Shown here: positions 1 to 10,400 of the stretch, piece after piece
Numbering within the stretch: position 1 is the first letter of the stretch
Layout: each line of letters begins with the position of its first letter
Assembly: GCF_016859125.1 (NCBI RefSeq)
Contig: NZ_CP069338.1
Span: forward strand, 2,692,501-2,756,500
Direction: 5' to 3'
DNA from: Archangium violaceum
Lineage (GTDB): Bacteria > Myxococcota > Myxococcia > Myxococcales > Myxococcaceae
DNA: 64,000 nucleotides
The notes under the pieces: model-generated
Databases searched by the model: none
Told to the model about the DNA's origin: nothing
Seen by the model: only the letters and a program-made list of their open reading frames with translations
Made by a program: the position numbers and the translations under genes

Positions 1-680
1 TGCCGCCCCGTTCACCGCTTCGCCTCGTGAGGAGTCAACACCGCGCCGGGGCGCCTTGTTTCTTCCTGTCGAGGGGGCGCGGAATCTACTTCACTTCCGC
101 GTCTCGTGTCAACTCGCTTCGTCGACTCTTTCTTCCGCCCCGTCCCGGCTTTGTCGCCTGCGCGACTTCCGCCGTTTCGTGGGGAGGCGGCTTCTACCAC
201 CGCCGCGTTGAGAGTCAACTTCGCTCGCTGACTTTCTATTTCCTCTTTCACTTCGCTCGTCCGGCGCTCCCGGCCGCCGTTGCGGCCTCGCTTCCCGTCC
301 GAGGGGGCGCGGCTTCTATCATCGCCGCACCTGGAGTCAACCGCCTTCGCTGACTCTCTTGCTCCCTCCCGCCAAGCTCCGTCACCGAGGTGACTTCCGC
401 TTTGTCGAGGGGGCGCGGCTTCTACCACCGCCGCGTTGAGAGTCAACTCCGTACCACCGACTCCGTATTCCTTCTTCAGCCCGTTCGGGTTCTCCGCCGC
501 CAGTGCGGCTTCGCCTTCCCGTCCGAGGGGGCGCGGCTTCTACCACCACCGCGTTTGGAGTCAACTTCGTGTTGCTGACTCCGTATTCCGTCTTTCTGCC
601 CGCCCGGGTTCTCCGCCGCCGTTGCGACTTCGCCCAGTCGAGGGGGCGCGGCTTCTACCACCGCCGCGTTTGGAGTCAAC
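1..680. repeat. Degenerate tandem array of ~45-bp hairpin-bearing repeats
   Basis: Six copies of a 42-45 bp unit lie at 69-113, 178-219, 297-341, 404-447, 521-565 and 637-680, with a partial copy ending at 39. The core starts GTCGAGGGGGCGCGGCTTCT and ends GAGTCAAC. Period is about 107-119 bp. The 62-77 bp between cores are also related to one another, with a GACTC-type start and a CCGCC(G)TTGCG block, so the real unit is the whole period. Each unit can fold two stems: GCGGC/GCCGC inside the core, and GAGTCA at the core end with TGACTC about 10 nt further on. The period is not a multiple of three, and the apparent minus-strand ORFs change frame from copy to copy, so it is not a coding repeat. 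Function unknown. Confidence 0.85.
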
Positions 681-1256
681 CACCATCAGCACCTACCCTC
701 TTCCCGCGAGGGATACTCTCTCCCACTCCAGATTGGGGTTTAAACGTTCCGGCATCGCCGCTTCCGCATTACCCATGCCGAACAGCGCGATCCCCTAGAG
801 CTACGCGCTCAAGCGCGCACACAGAAACCCAGGTATCTAGAGATGACTCGCTGCAACCTCCCTGCTTGATCCCAGCCCAGAAAGGAGATTGGGCGCTCAG
901 TCCATCGCACGCAGAGCGACTGAGCAAGTGCGTGGAGGAAGTCCTCGCAGACGTGCAACAGAACCAACTTGAAATTCCGCCCCCCCGCCCCATCGAAGGA
1001 GTCAGGCGTCGGAAACCGACCTTGGCCGCATCGGAGAAGCCCAGGTCGTCCCCTTGGTATTCGCTGAACCCCGGTATCGATGAGTTTGATGGGTTTGCCG
1101 ACGAGCGCGGGGCATGAGGCGCTCACCGCAGTGCGACAACACGACAGTGAGCCCGCCCCCCATAACCGAAAGGCGCCACTCGTCGCTGGCCCAGGTGAAG
1201 TCCAATGGATCTTGAACTTGTGACCTCACCGTAGAAGTCGGCATCTCAACCCTACT
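681..1256. other. Gene-poor stretch between repeat array and cysK relic
   Basis: No confident gene is visible. One open plus-strand frame ends at the stop near 1117. Its last ~70 codons (about 900-1117), with segments such as LSKCVEEVLADVQQNQLE, have a protein-like composition. The frame has no start or RBS and runs into the repeat array upstream, so it may be the 3' remnant of a lost gene. A minus-strand frame across 1002-1244 is equally unsupported. The stretch separates the array from another gene remnant and is consistent with an eroding or recombined locus. Confidence 0.4.
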
Positions 1257-1666
1257 GATAACGTAACCGTGGTCAGCTCACTGTTCGTGGACAGCCACAA
1301 CTGGAACACCCGCGGCGAGCTCAAGGCCGAGGGCTCCTCCATCACCGAGGGCATCGGCCAGGGCCGCATCACCGCCAACCTCGAGGGCGCCCCCATCGAC
1401 GAGTTCCTCCAGATTTCCGACGAGGAGGCCCTCCCCGTCCTCTTAACTGCTCGAGCACGAGGGCCTGTGTCTCGGCGGCTCCAGCGCCGTCAATGTCGCC
1501 GGGGCCATCCGGCTCGCCAGGAAGATGGGGCCGGGGCATACCGTCGTCACCGTGCTGTGCGACTCCGGCAACCCCTACGCGAGCAAGCTCTTCAACCCCG
1601 CCTTCCCGCGCTCCAAGCGGCTGCCCGTCCCGCGCTGGTTGGAGCGCGGCTCCGACGCTCCCTCGA
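1257..1666 (+). pseudogene. cysK: cysK relic: C-terminal part of cysteine synthase, frameshifted
   Basis: Cysteine synthase (O-acetylserine sulfhydrylase) makes cysteine from O-acetylserine and sulfide using PLP. Only the C-terminal third remains. The first frame carries the family segments GELKAEGSSITEGIGQGRI and ISDEEALPVL. After about 1446 homology continues in another frame as LLEHEGLCLGGSSAVNVAG and LCDSGNPYASKLFNPAF, ending near RWLE at about 1655. At the break, 'ctcttaactg' replaces the expected Phe-Asp-Leu codons, as if 2 nt were lost, and an in-frame TAA is created. The N-terminal two thirds, with the PLP lysine, are absent. Homology stops almost exactly where the convergent kinase gene ends (stop at 1667), so the relic was probably joined to that gene by a rearrangement. 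Not functional. Confidence 0.85.
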
Positions 1667-3265
1667 CTACCCGCCCCGTGGCTCGGCCCCGGACGTCTCC
1701 ACGCTCGCCGCGGGAGGCATGCGGGGCAGCCGGACGGTGAAGGTGGTGCCCTCGGCGGCCGTGGACTCGACCTCCACGGTGCCTCCGTGCGCCAGCACGA
1801 GCTGACGGACGATGTACAGCCCCAGGCCGATGCTCCGGTCCGAGCGCTCCAGCCGCCCGCTGCCTCGCGTGAGCGGCTCGAAGAGGCGGGGCAACAGCTC
1901 CGGCGCGATGGGCTCGCCCGCGTTGCGCACGCGGAGCACCACATGCGCCCCGACGCCCAGGGATTCGACCCACACGGGTGAACCCTCGGGGCTGTACTTC
2001 AGCGCGTTGCCGAGGATGTTGGCGAGCACCTGCGCGATGCGATCCGAGTCCCAGTGCCCCTGGCCATCGCCGCCGCGAGACACCTGGATGTCGCGCTCGG
2101 GGTGGGCCGTCCGGGCCTCGTCCACCACGTGCTGCGTGAGCTCGTGGGCGTCGCAAGGCACGGGCCGCACGGGGATGCCTCCCCCCATGCGCGCCTGGGT
2201 GAAGTCGAGCAGGTCGCGAATCATCCGGTGGGCACGCTCCGCCGCGGACACGATGCGGGCCGCCGTCTTGGCCTGCCACGGCTGCGTGTCCTCCCGCCGC
2301 AGCATCAGCGCCGCCGCGGTGAGGATGGCGCTCAGCGGGTTGCGCAGGTCATGGCTGACGATGCCGATGAGCTGCTGCTCGAACTCGGCACGCTGGTGGG
2401 CTTCCTCGAGAAGACGCTGGCGCTCCTCCTCGGCGCGCTTGCGCTCGGAGATGTCCTGCATCGCCCCCACCATGCGCACGGGCTTTCCTCCCGCGTCCCG
2501 GACGATGTAGCCCCGGTCCACCACGTGCGCCCACGTCCCGTCCTTGAACAGGAAGCGGTACTCCCCCTGCCAGTGCTCCTCCCGCGACTCCCTGGCGCGC
2601 TCGAGGCTGGCCAGCACCCGCTCGCGATCCTCGGGGTGGATGAGCCGCGACCAGCCCTCCACATCCGGCCCCAGCTCCTCCGGGGAGTAACCGAATACCT
2701 GCCCGACGGCCCCTCCGTGCCAGAGCAGCGTGTCCGTCTCCATGTCCCAATCCCAGATGGCATCGGACGTGGCGCGCAGGGCGAGCTCGTAGCGCTCCTC
2801 CGACTTGCGCAGGGCCTCCTCGGTGCGCTTGCGCCGCAGCTCCCCCTCGGCCTCGCGCAGGGCGCGCTTCACGCACGGCACCAGGCGCTCCAGCCGGTCC
2901 TTGAGGACGTAGTCCGTCGCCCCGCGCTTGAGCAGCTCGATGGCGCGCTCCTCTCCCAGCGCGCCGGAGACGAAGAGGAAGGGCGTGTCCGGACAGGCGA
3001 GCCTCGCGGCCGCCAGGGCGCTCAGCCCATCGAAGCCGGGGATGTTGTAGTCCGAGAGGATGATGTCGAAGCGGCACCGCGCCAGCGCCCGCGTGAAGTC
3101 CGCCTGGCTGTCCACGCGCTCCGCCTGGATGGAGAGTCCTCCCTCCTCGAACTGGGCGATGATGAGCTCCGCGTCCAGAGGGCTGTCCTCCAGCAGGAGG
3201 AGGGACAGCGGTTCCCCGCTGGGGTGGGACGGAAGGACCTCCAGGGCTCCGCGGGTGGCGCTCAT
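1667..3265 (-). CDS. Response regulator-PAS-histidine kinase
   Basis: A soluble 532-residue signalling protein. An N-terminal receiver domain (about 20-135, phospho-acceptor D72 in LSDYNIP, K122) is followed by a PAS/PAC domain (about 150-280). A HisKA domain follows with H305 in GIVSHDLRNP, then a HATPase domain whose G2 box is GLGLYIVRQL. There is no transmembrane segment. It is last in a three-gene minus-strand operon, and its ATG overlaps the stop of the CheY-like gene as ATGA, so translation is probably coupled. The order receiver then kinase suggests it takes phosphate from the upstream kinase, or is modulated by it, before signalling on. No DNA-binding output is present. The last residues lie against the cysK relic, so the original C-terminus may have been altered. 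Confidence 0.9.
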   Translation of the reverse strand: MSATRGALEVLPSHPSGEPLSLLLLEDSPLDAELIIAQFEEGGLSIQAERVDSQADFTRALARCRFDIILSDYNIPGFDGLSALAAARLACPDTPFLFVSGALGEERAIELLKRGATDYVLKDRLERLVPCVKRALREAEGELRRKRTEEALRKSEERYELALRATSDAIWDWDMETDTLLWHGGAVGQVFGYSPEELGPDVEGWSRLIHPEDRERVLASLERARESREEHWQGEYRFLFKDGTWAHVVDRGYIVRDAGGKPVRMVGAMQDISERKRAEEERQRLLEEAHQRAEFEQQLIGIVSHDLRNPLSAILTAAALMLRREDTQPWQAKTAARIVSAAERAHRMIRDLLDFTQARMGGGIPVRPVPCDAHELTQHVVDEARTAHPERDIQVSRGGDGQGHWDSDRIAQVLANILGNALKYSPEGSPVWVESLGVGAHVVLRVRNAGEPIAPELLPRLFEPLTRGSGRLERSDRSIGLGLYIVRQLVLAHGGTVEVESTAAEGTTFTVRLPRMPPAASVETSGAEPRGG

Positions 3266-3723
3266 CGCGCACCTCCGCGAGGCAGGGCCCCCGGGGGCGG
3301 CTGGTTCACCACGGCCCAGAAGAGCCCGAGGTCCTTGAGGGCCTCGACGAAGTCAGGGAAGGCCACCGGCTTCACCACGTAGGCGTTGACGCCCAGCCCG
3401 TAGCTGCGCGTCAGGTCCTGCTCCTCGCGCGAGGAGGTGAGCATCACGATGGGGATGGGCTTCAACTCGGGGTCGTTCTTCACCTGGGCGAGCACCTCGA
3501 GCCCATCCACCTTGGGTAGCTTCAAATCCAGCAACACCACGGCGGGGTGCCCATCCGGCCGGTCGGCGTAGGACCCGCGCCGCCGCAGGAAGTCGAGCGC
3601 CTGCTGCCCATCACGCACCACCACGACCTCGTTGGCCAGGTGTGCCTCCTCCAGGGCGGCCAGGGTGAGGGCCACGTCGTTGGCGTTGTCCTCGACCAGG
3701 AGGATTCTCTTGAGCTCGGTCAC
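3262..3723 (-). CDS. CheY-like single-domain response regulator (Rcp1-like)
   Basis: A 153-residue receiver domain with the Asp pair in LLVEDNANDV, phospho-acceptor D66 in LLDLKLPK, the MLTSS segment and the conserved Lys in YVVKPV. The long loop before the acceptor (QQALDFLRRRGSY) is typical of Rcp1-type regulators that partner phytochrome-like kinases. It starts with GTG at 3723, with AAGGA 11 nt upstream, 30 nt after the end of the large hybrid kinase gene. Its stop overlaps the start of the next kinase. It probably shuttles phosphoryl groups between the two kinases. No output domain. Confidence 0.92.
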   Translation of the reverse strand: MTELKRILLVEDNANDVALTLAALEEAHLANEVVVVRDGQQALDFLRRRGSYADRPDGHPAVVLLDLKLPKVDGLEVLAQVKNDPELKPIPIVMLTSSREEQDLTRSYGLGVNAYVVKPVAFPDFVEALKDLGLFWAVVNQPPPGALPRGGAR

Positions 3724-3753
3724 GGGGATGATCGTCCTTGCCGCTGCGGCATG

Positions 3754-6700
3754 TCAGGAGGGCGTGGCCCGGGGTAGCGTGAAATGGAAGGTGGCGCCCT
3801 GGTCCACGGCTCCCTCGGCCCAGGTCCGGCCTCCGTGCCGCGAGATGATGCGCCTCACGTTGGCCAGTCCGATGCCCGTCCCCTCGAATTGTTCCACGGT
3901 ATGCAGGCGCTGGAAGACGCCGAAGAGCTTGTCCACGTACTGCATCTCGAAGCCCACGCCGTTGTCGCGCACCCAGATCTCCACCTCGCCCGCCTCCTCC
4001 CTCGCCCCCACCTCGATGAGCGCCTGGGGCCGGGGCCGGGTGTACTTCAATGCGTTGCCGAGCAGGTTGCGTAACACCTGCCGGAGGAGGGATGGGTCCG
4101 CCTCCACCCAAGGCAGCTCGCCCACCCGCCATTCGACCTCGCGCCCATTCGCCTCCGTGAGCAGCTCCCGGCGGATCTCCTGCACGAGCGCGCTGAGGTC
4201 CACCCGGGTCTGACGCAGCTCGGCCCGGCCCATCCGGGAGAAGGCGAGCAGGTCATCGACGAGCTGCCCCCCCTGCTGCGCGGCGGTGAGGATCGTCTTG
4301 AGGTGGCCGCGGGACACGTCGTCCAGGGAGGCACCCGCGCGCCGGTCCAGGAGCTGGGCGAAGCCGGTGATGTGGCGCAGCGGGGCGCGCAGATCGTGGG
4401 AGACCGAGTAGCTGAAGGACTCCAGCTCCTTGTTGGCCTCCTGGAGCTGGGTGGTGCGCTCGCGCACGCGCTGCTCCAGGCTGGCGTTGAGCTGGCGGAT
4501 CTCCTCCTCCGCGCGCCGGAGGTTCTCGACGGTGCGCCGCTCCTCGTCGATGTCCGTGTTGGTGCCGAACCACCGGACGATGCGGCCCTCGGTGTCCCGC
4601 ACGGGGATGGCGCGCGCGAGGAACCACCGGAACCCGCCGCCCTTGTGCCGCAACCGGAACTGCTCCTCCCAGGACACCCCCTCGGAGAGCGCCCTGCGCC
4701 AGGTGGACACCACCCGCTCGACATCGGCCGGGTCGTGCACGGCCTTCCATCCCCAGCCACGCATCTGCTCGGTGGTGATGCCGGTGAAGTCGGTCCAGCG
4801 CTCGTTGGTCCAGGTCACCACCCCCTCCGGGTCGGCGATCCACACGAGATGGGGGATGGAATCGGCCAGGAAGCGGAACTGCTGCTCGCTCTCGCGCAGC
4901 TCCGCGGCCAGCGCCTCGAGCTTGTTGCGGGCGAGCACCTGCTCGGTGACCTCGAAGGCGGCGGCGACGATGCCCTCCACCTTCCCCTCCGCGTCCCGCA
5001 GCGGCTGGTAGGCGATGTTGAAGAAGCCGTCTTCCAGGGGCGCGCCGGCGGTCCGGTGCCAGCGGGTGGGGACCTCCTGCTTCTGGATGGGCACGCCCGT
5101 GCGGTACACGTTGTCGAGCATCTCGAAGAAGCCCTGTCCCTTGAGCTCGGGCACGGCCTGGCGCACGGGAATCCCCAGCAGGGGGCGCCCGCCCGTGAGC
5201 TGCTGGTAGACGCGGTTGCCCATCTCGTGGACGAGCTCGGGACCGCGCAGGACGGCGAACGAGGCGGGCAGCTGCATCAGCGCCTCGAAGAGGTTCCTGC
5301 GCTGCGTCTGGGCCAGCTGGTACAGCCGCTGGTTCTCCACGGCCACGCTCGCCAGCTGCGCGAGCTGCACCACGATGAGCTCGTCCTCCTCCGTGAAGTC
5401 TCCCTCGAGCTTGTCGGAGAGCTGGATGAGGCCGAGGTTCCTGCCATCGCGGCCCACCAGCGGCACGGCGAGCCAGCCGCGCATGGGCGGGTGCGTGGCC
5501 GCGTGCCGGCCGAAGCCCTTCCACATCGGGTGGGCCTCGAGCTGCGCCTGGGTCATGCGCAGGGGCTGGTTCGTCCGGCAGACCAGGGCGTAGATGCCGC
5601 TGCCGTCCGTCTTCTCGCCGTAGTCGCGCCAGGCCGCGTATTTGTCCGAGAGCGAGACGGCGTTGATGGCCTGCGTCCAGTTGCCATCTTCCGTCAGGCT
5701 GATGACGGATTGGTGGGCACCGACGAGCGCCCGGACCCGCTCGGTGGTGAGGGCGAGCATGGCATCCAGGCTGTCCGCCGAGTTGAGGGCCACCGCCGTC
5801 TGCGCCAGCTCCTTGAGCAGCTCGGCCCGACGGCGCTCACGCGCGAGCAACTCGAGGCGCTCCGCCTCGGAGCGTTTGCGCTCGGTGATGTCCTGCACCG
5901 TGCCGATGAAGCGCACCGCGCGGCCCTGCTCGAAGTAGGTCCGGCCCGTGGCGCGCAGCCACCGCACGACGCCGTCGTACGGACCCACGGTGCGGTACTC
6001 GATGTCGTAGCCGCCACGGCCCCCCGGGTCGAAGCTGCGCTGCACGGCGTCGTCGGTGGGCTGGCGATCCTCCGGGTGCAGCAGGGAGAGGAAGCGCTCG
6101 TAGGTGACGTCCTCCTCGGGCGGCAGGCCGAAGAGCTCCTTGCAGCGCGCATCCCACCGGAGCGCCCCGGTGAGGAGGTCGAGGTCCCACGTGCCGAGCG
6201 CGGTGGAGGTGACGGCCAGCCGCAGCCGCTCCTCGCTGGTGCGCAGTGCCCCCGTCTGGAGGCGGAGCTCCTCGGCGAGGCGCTCGCTGCGGCGCCGCGC
6301 CAGGACATGCTCGGTCACGTCGACGGCGAAGGTGAGCAGGCCCGTGGGGCGCCCGTCCGCGTCGCGCACCGCCTGATAGATGAGGTTGAAGAAATACTCC
6401 TCCGGCTTCCCGTTGCCCTTCCGGTCCAGCGCGATGGGGAACTCGTTGGCCTGGAAGGACTCGCCCGTCTCCATCACGCCCTGGAGGGCCGCCATGACCT
6501 CCGGCTGGGAGAGGACCTCGGGGAGCACCTCGCGCAGGGGCTTGCCCAACTGCATGGGGCGGCCCAGCACCTCCGAATAGAGGGGATTGGCGAACTCGAA
6601 GACGAAGTCGGGCCCGCGGGTGATGGCGATGGCCGCTGGCGCCTGCATGAGCAGGTGGTGGAGCATCTCCCGGTGGGAGCCCTCCAGGGTCTCGCGCTCG

Positions 6701-7161
6701 CGGGCGCGCAGGGACTCCTCCTGGAGCCGCATCCGCTCGCGGGCGAGGTGGAGCTCCACGAACACGGCCACCTTGGCGCGCAGCACCGGGGCCACGAGCG
6801 GCTTGCGCAGGTAGTCCACCGCCCCGTGGGCGTAGGCCTCGAGCACCTCGCGCTCGTCGCCGTCCCCGGCCGTCATGAGCAGGACGGGGGTCCGCTGGTT
6901 GCGCACCCGCTGGCGCAACAGCGCCGTCACCTCGACGCCGCTCATGTCCCCCAACCGCACATCCATGAGGACGGCGGCGAAGTCCGTCTCGAGCACGCGC
7001 CGGAGCGCCTCCTGTCCGGAGCCCGCCTTCACCAGGCGCTGGCCCAGGGGGGCGAGGATGGCCTCCACGGCGGCGAGGTTGGCGGCGTCATCATCGACGA
7101 GCAGGACGCTCGCCTGCCCGGGGGTTACCAGGGCTTCTGGACGCGCGGCGACAACGGTCAT
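3754..7161 (-). CDS. REC-PAS-PAS-GAF-PAS-PAS hybrid sensor histidine kinase
   Basis: A soluble kinase of about 1135 residues. It has an N-terminal receiver (acceptor Asp in VLMDVRLGD), two PAS/PAC units (the first a 'blind' PAS with MQAPAAIAI, the second ending VQDITERK) and a GAF domain (around EDGNWTQAINAV to AVENQRL). Two further PAS units follow, then HisKA (SVSHDLRAPLRHITG) and HATPase (GTGIGLANVRRII). It resembles bacteriophytochrome-style kinases of the family that partner Rcp1-like regulators, but has no bilin-binding Cys or PHY domain that I can see. It heads the three-gene operon. The ATG at 7161 (GGAG 11 nt upstream) was preferred to an in-frame ATG at 7197, which has no Shine-Dalgarno sequence. 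Likely a cytosolic multi-input integrator. Confidence 0.9.
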   Translation of the reverse strand: MTVVAARPEALVTPGQASVLLVDDDAANLAAVEAILAPLGQRLVKAGSGQEALRRVLETDFAAVLMDVRLGDMSGVEVTALLRQRVRNQRTPVLLMTAGDGDEREVLEAYAHGAVDYLRKPLVAPVLRAKVAVFVELHLARERMRLQEESLRARERETLEGSHREMLHHLLMQAPAAIAITRGPDFVFEFANPLYSEVLGRPMQLGKPLREVLPEVLSQPEVMAALQGVMETGESFQANEFPIALDRKGNGKPEEYFFNLIYQAVRDADGRPTGLLTFAVDVTEHVLARRRSERLAEELRLQTGALRTSEERLRLAVTSTALGTWDLDLLTGALRWDARCKELFGLPPEEDVTYERFLSLLHPEDRQPTDDAVQRSFDPGGRGGYDIEYRTVGPYDGVVRWLRATGRTYFEQGRAVRFIGTVQDITERKRSEAERLELLARERRRAELLKELAQTAVALNSADSLDAMLALTTERVRALVGAHQSVISLTEDGNWTQAINAVSLSDKYAAWRDYGEKTDGSGIYALVCRTNQPLRMTQAQLEAHPMWKGFGRHAATHPPMRGWLAVPLVGRDGRNLGLIQLSDKLEGDFTEEDELIVVQLAQLASVAVENQRLYQLAQTQRRNLFEALMQLPASFAVLRGPELVHEMGNRVYQQLTGGRPLLGIPVRQAVPELKGQGFFEMLDNVYRTGVPIQKQEVPTRWHRTAGAPLEDGFFNIAYQPLRDAEGKVEGIVAAAFEVTEQVLARNKLEALAAELRESEQQFRFLADSIPHLVWIADPEGVVTWTNERWTDFTGITTEQMRGWGWKAVHDPADVERVVSTWRRALSEGVSWEEQFRLRHKGGGFRWFLARAIPVRDTEGRIVRWFGTNTDIDEERRTVENLRRAEEEIRQLNASLEQRVRERTTQLQEANKELESFSYSVSHDLRAPLRHITGFAQLLDRRAGASLDDVSRGHLKTILTAAQQGGQLVDDLLAFSRMGRAELRQTRVDLSALVQEIRRELLTEANGREVEWRVGELPWVEADPSLLRQVLRNLLGNALKYTRPRPQALIEVGAREEAGEVEIWVRDNGVGFEMQYVDKLFGVFQRLHTVEQFEGTGIGLANVRRIISRHGGRTWAEGAVDQGATFHFTLPRATPS

Positions 7162-7408
7162 GGTGTACGTGACTCCGTGGCACTCCGGTTCCGCCATTCG
7201 GACGCAGGGGGGACGCGTGTGGCCGGGCGCCGGCTCTTCCTATAATGGCTCGCGCCTCCCCCGAGAAAGTCGGTCCATGGCGGACCGGCAGGTTGATGGG
7301 AAGAGAACAACTCGGGTCTTCCCAGGCCGTCCGACTTCACTGGAAGTGAAAGCAACCGGGCATTCCATCCCTGGTCCCACCGCCCGGCTCATGGCAGGCG
7401 AAAGTCCC

Positions 7409-10400
7409 TCAGGCCGCCACCGCGTGCCTGGACGTGGCCAGCGGCAGCCGCACCCGGAAGCAGGCGCCCCGCGCCACGGACGTGTCCAGCACGAGCGTCC
7501 CCCCGTGGTTCTCCGTGACGATCTGCTGGCAGATGGCCAGCCCCAGCCCCGAGCCCTTCCCCACGTCCTTCGTGGAGAAGAAGGGCTCGAAGATGCGCTC
7601 CCTCACCTCCGGAGGAATACCCGGACCGTCATCGGCCACCACGAGCTCGACCATGCCGTCGCGCACGTCCGTGCTCACCCGCACCTGGCCCTCGTTGCCC
7701 ATGGCGTCGAAGGCATTGCGCATCAGGTTCAGCAGCACCTGTCCCAGCTGGCCCTTGTGGAAGGGGAAGCGGGGCACCTCGCCACACCGGACGTCGATCC
7801 TCGCGCCGCGGGGCAACGAGCGGCGGACCAGCTCGGCCGTCTCGTGGACCAACGTGTTGAGATCATCCAGCTCGAGGCGTGGGCGATCCCCGCGCAGGAA
7901 CGCGCGCAGGTCCTCCTGGATGGAGCGGATGCGCTCCGTGGCGTGCCGCATCGCCTCCAGCGCCTCGGGCGTGTCCTGGAGCACGAAGTCGATGTCCAAC
8001 TCCTTCCACAGCCGCTCGACGACCCCGGCGTCCTCGGGGTGGGCGGCGAGCCGCTCGCGACACAGCCGCAGCACCTCTTCCAGCTGCTCGAAGTACTCGC
8101 GCACCGGAGGCAGGTTGTTGTGGATGGCGGTGAGCGGGTTGTTGATTTCGTGCGAGAGCCGCGCCAGGAGCTGACCCATGGCGGAGAGCTTCTCCGCCTG
8201 GATGACCTTCTCGCGGGCCCGCTCGAGCTCGGCGGTGCGGGCCCGCACCTGGCGCTCCAGCTCCACGTTCTCGCGCTTCAGGGCGAGCCCGCGCCAGCGC
8301 ACCACGCCGGCCACGCACGCCCCCAGCAGCAGCACCCCCAGGCCCCGCGCCCACCAGGCCGCCCACCACGGCGGATGCACCACCAGGGAGAACCCCACCA
8401 CGGGCCCCCACGGGCCCCGTCCGTTGCGCGCGCGTACCTCCAGGCGGTAGCTCCCCGGGGAGAGGGCGCTGTAGCGCACCGAGCGGCCCGCGGTGGGGTG
8501 CCAGTCGTCCAGCCCCACCAGGCGAACCTCGTGCTCCACGCGCCGCTCGTCGAACGCGCCCAGGTCCGCGAGCCGGACGTCCAGCGTCGACTCGCCAAGG
8601 GTGGACTCGAGGCCCTCCGGCGGTGGCCGGGGGAAGGAGCGGGAGCCGAGCACGGTGTCCAGCAACACCACGCGCGGAGGCTCGGCCGGGCCGAAGTAGC
8701 CCGCCCCCTCGAAGCGGCCGAGGCCACTCGAGGTGCCCACCCACACCAGCCCATCGGGGTCCGCATGGAAGGAGTTGCCACTGCAGTCGTCGCCCGGGGC
8801 GCCCCCGCTCGCGCCGAACTGCTCGAACACGCCGTCCGCGCTCACGACGTGCACCCCGGCCCCCGTCCCCACCCACAACCGGCCCACCGAGTCCTCCCCC
8901 ACGAAGTAGACCATGCCGTTGTGGAGCCCCGTGTTCCGGTCCAGGTGGACGCCGTCGACGAGGCGCCCGTCCCGGTACGTGAAGCAGCTCAGGCCCAGGG
9001 GGTCGTCATAGGACACGCACACACGGCCATCCCGCCGGATCGCCAGGTAGCGCACCCGGTCGTTGCGCAGCCCCTCGGCGGTGCCCAGGCGCCGGAACAC
9101 CCCCTTCTCGCGCACGTGGAGCCCGTCGCCCGCGGCCCACAGCCGTCCCGCCGCGTCCCGCTCCACGCCGAAGAAGGACATCCCCTTGCTGGCCAGCACC
9201 ATCTGGAAGGACCACACCTCGCCGATGCGGACCCCGCGGATCAGCCCGCTGGTGGTGGCCGCCCACAGCGTGCCATCCGGCTCCCAGTGCAGGTCGAAGG
9301 TGTAGCGCGCCGGGTAGCCGTCCGCCTCGGCGAACGTCCGCGCTCGTCCGCTCCAGGGCTCGTAGCGATGAAGTCCCACCGGGTTGCCCGCGGCCCACAC
9401 GGCGCCGTCCGGGGCCACCACCACGGCCTTGAGTGAATAGCCGCTCAGCCCGACGGGCACCCACCCCTCGGGCGTGCCGCGTGACAGCCCCACATCGCTG
9501 CCCACCCACAGCGTCCCATCGGGACCACGGTCCAGGCCCCAGATCATGCTCGACGGCAGCCCCGTGGCCGAGTCGTGCACGGTCCACAGGCCACGCCCCA
9601 CGGAGCGGTGCACGCCCAGGCTGGCGACCCAGAGCGTCCCCTGCTCGTCCTCCAGGACGTCCCACATCCGCGCCGAGCGCTCCGTGAGGCCCAGCCGGAG
9701 GAACCCCGAGCGCTCCCCCTCCACCACGATGAGGCCCCGGTTGTTCGGTACGAGGAGCTGCCCGCGCCGCCCCACGCGCAACCGGTGCCCCGCGCCCAGC
9801 CCCCCCGCGAGCAGATGGGAGCGCTCCTCGAGCACCCCTCCCTCGCGGGACTGCACGAGGAGCCACCCATCACCGCTCAGCCACAGGCGACCCTGTCCGT
9901 CCCGCGCGATGGAGAGGATGTTGCGCAGCTCGGGCCCCGGCAGCCGGCGGCTCCTCCAGACCCCGTGGACATCCCGGGTCAGCAGGCGCGACTCCGAGCC
10001 CACCTGGAGCGCACCCGAGGCATCCACCCAGAGCACCTGGGCCGCGCCACCCGGCCACCCGGGCGACAGGACGAAGCGTCCCGGCTCCGACTCCACGAAC
10101 AGACCGTCCTCGCTGCCCACGAGCATCCGCTTCCGGGCGTCCAGACGGAGCCGCAGCACCCGCGAGGAGACACCGTTCATCGGCACGGAGACGAAGTGGC
10201 TGCCGTCCCAGCGGACCACGCCGCCCCGGGTCACCAGGAGCAACCGCCCCTCGGCGTCGAGCGTCGCGTCGTTCACGATCGGCGAGGGCAGGCCGGCCTC
10301 CAGCCCGAAGCGCTCGAAGCGCTCACCGTCGAAGCGGTACATCGCGTCCGCCGCGCAGACCCACACGAACCCTTCCCCATCCTGGAAGACCCAGGACATG

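Noticed and set aside
12-679. Minus-strand ORFs with repeated TLNAAVVEAAPPR-like peptides
   Set aside because: They arise from the tandem repeats, change frame between copies because the period is not a multiple of three, and have no start signals.
69-680. CRISPR array
   Set aside because: Repeats are degenerate, spacers are 62-77 bp and related to one another, and no cas genes are present.
1002-1244. Minus-strand 80-codon ORF
   Set aside because: Protein-like in part but lacks RBS, context and a recognisable family; overlaps a relic frame on the other strand.
4303-7245. Very long plus-strand ORF opposite the hybrid kinase
   Set aside because: Antisense shadow caused by high GC third positions; low-complexity His/Gly/Arg composition and no domains.
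7241-7246. Consensus TATAAT on the plus strand
   Set aside because: No -35 at proper spacing and nothing downstream on that strand to transcribe.
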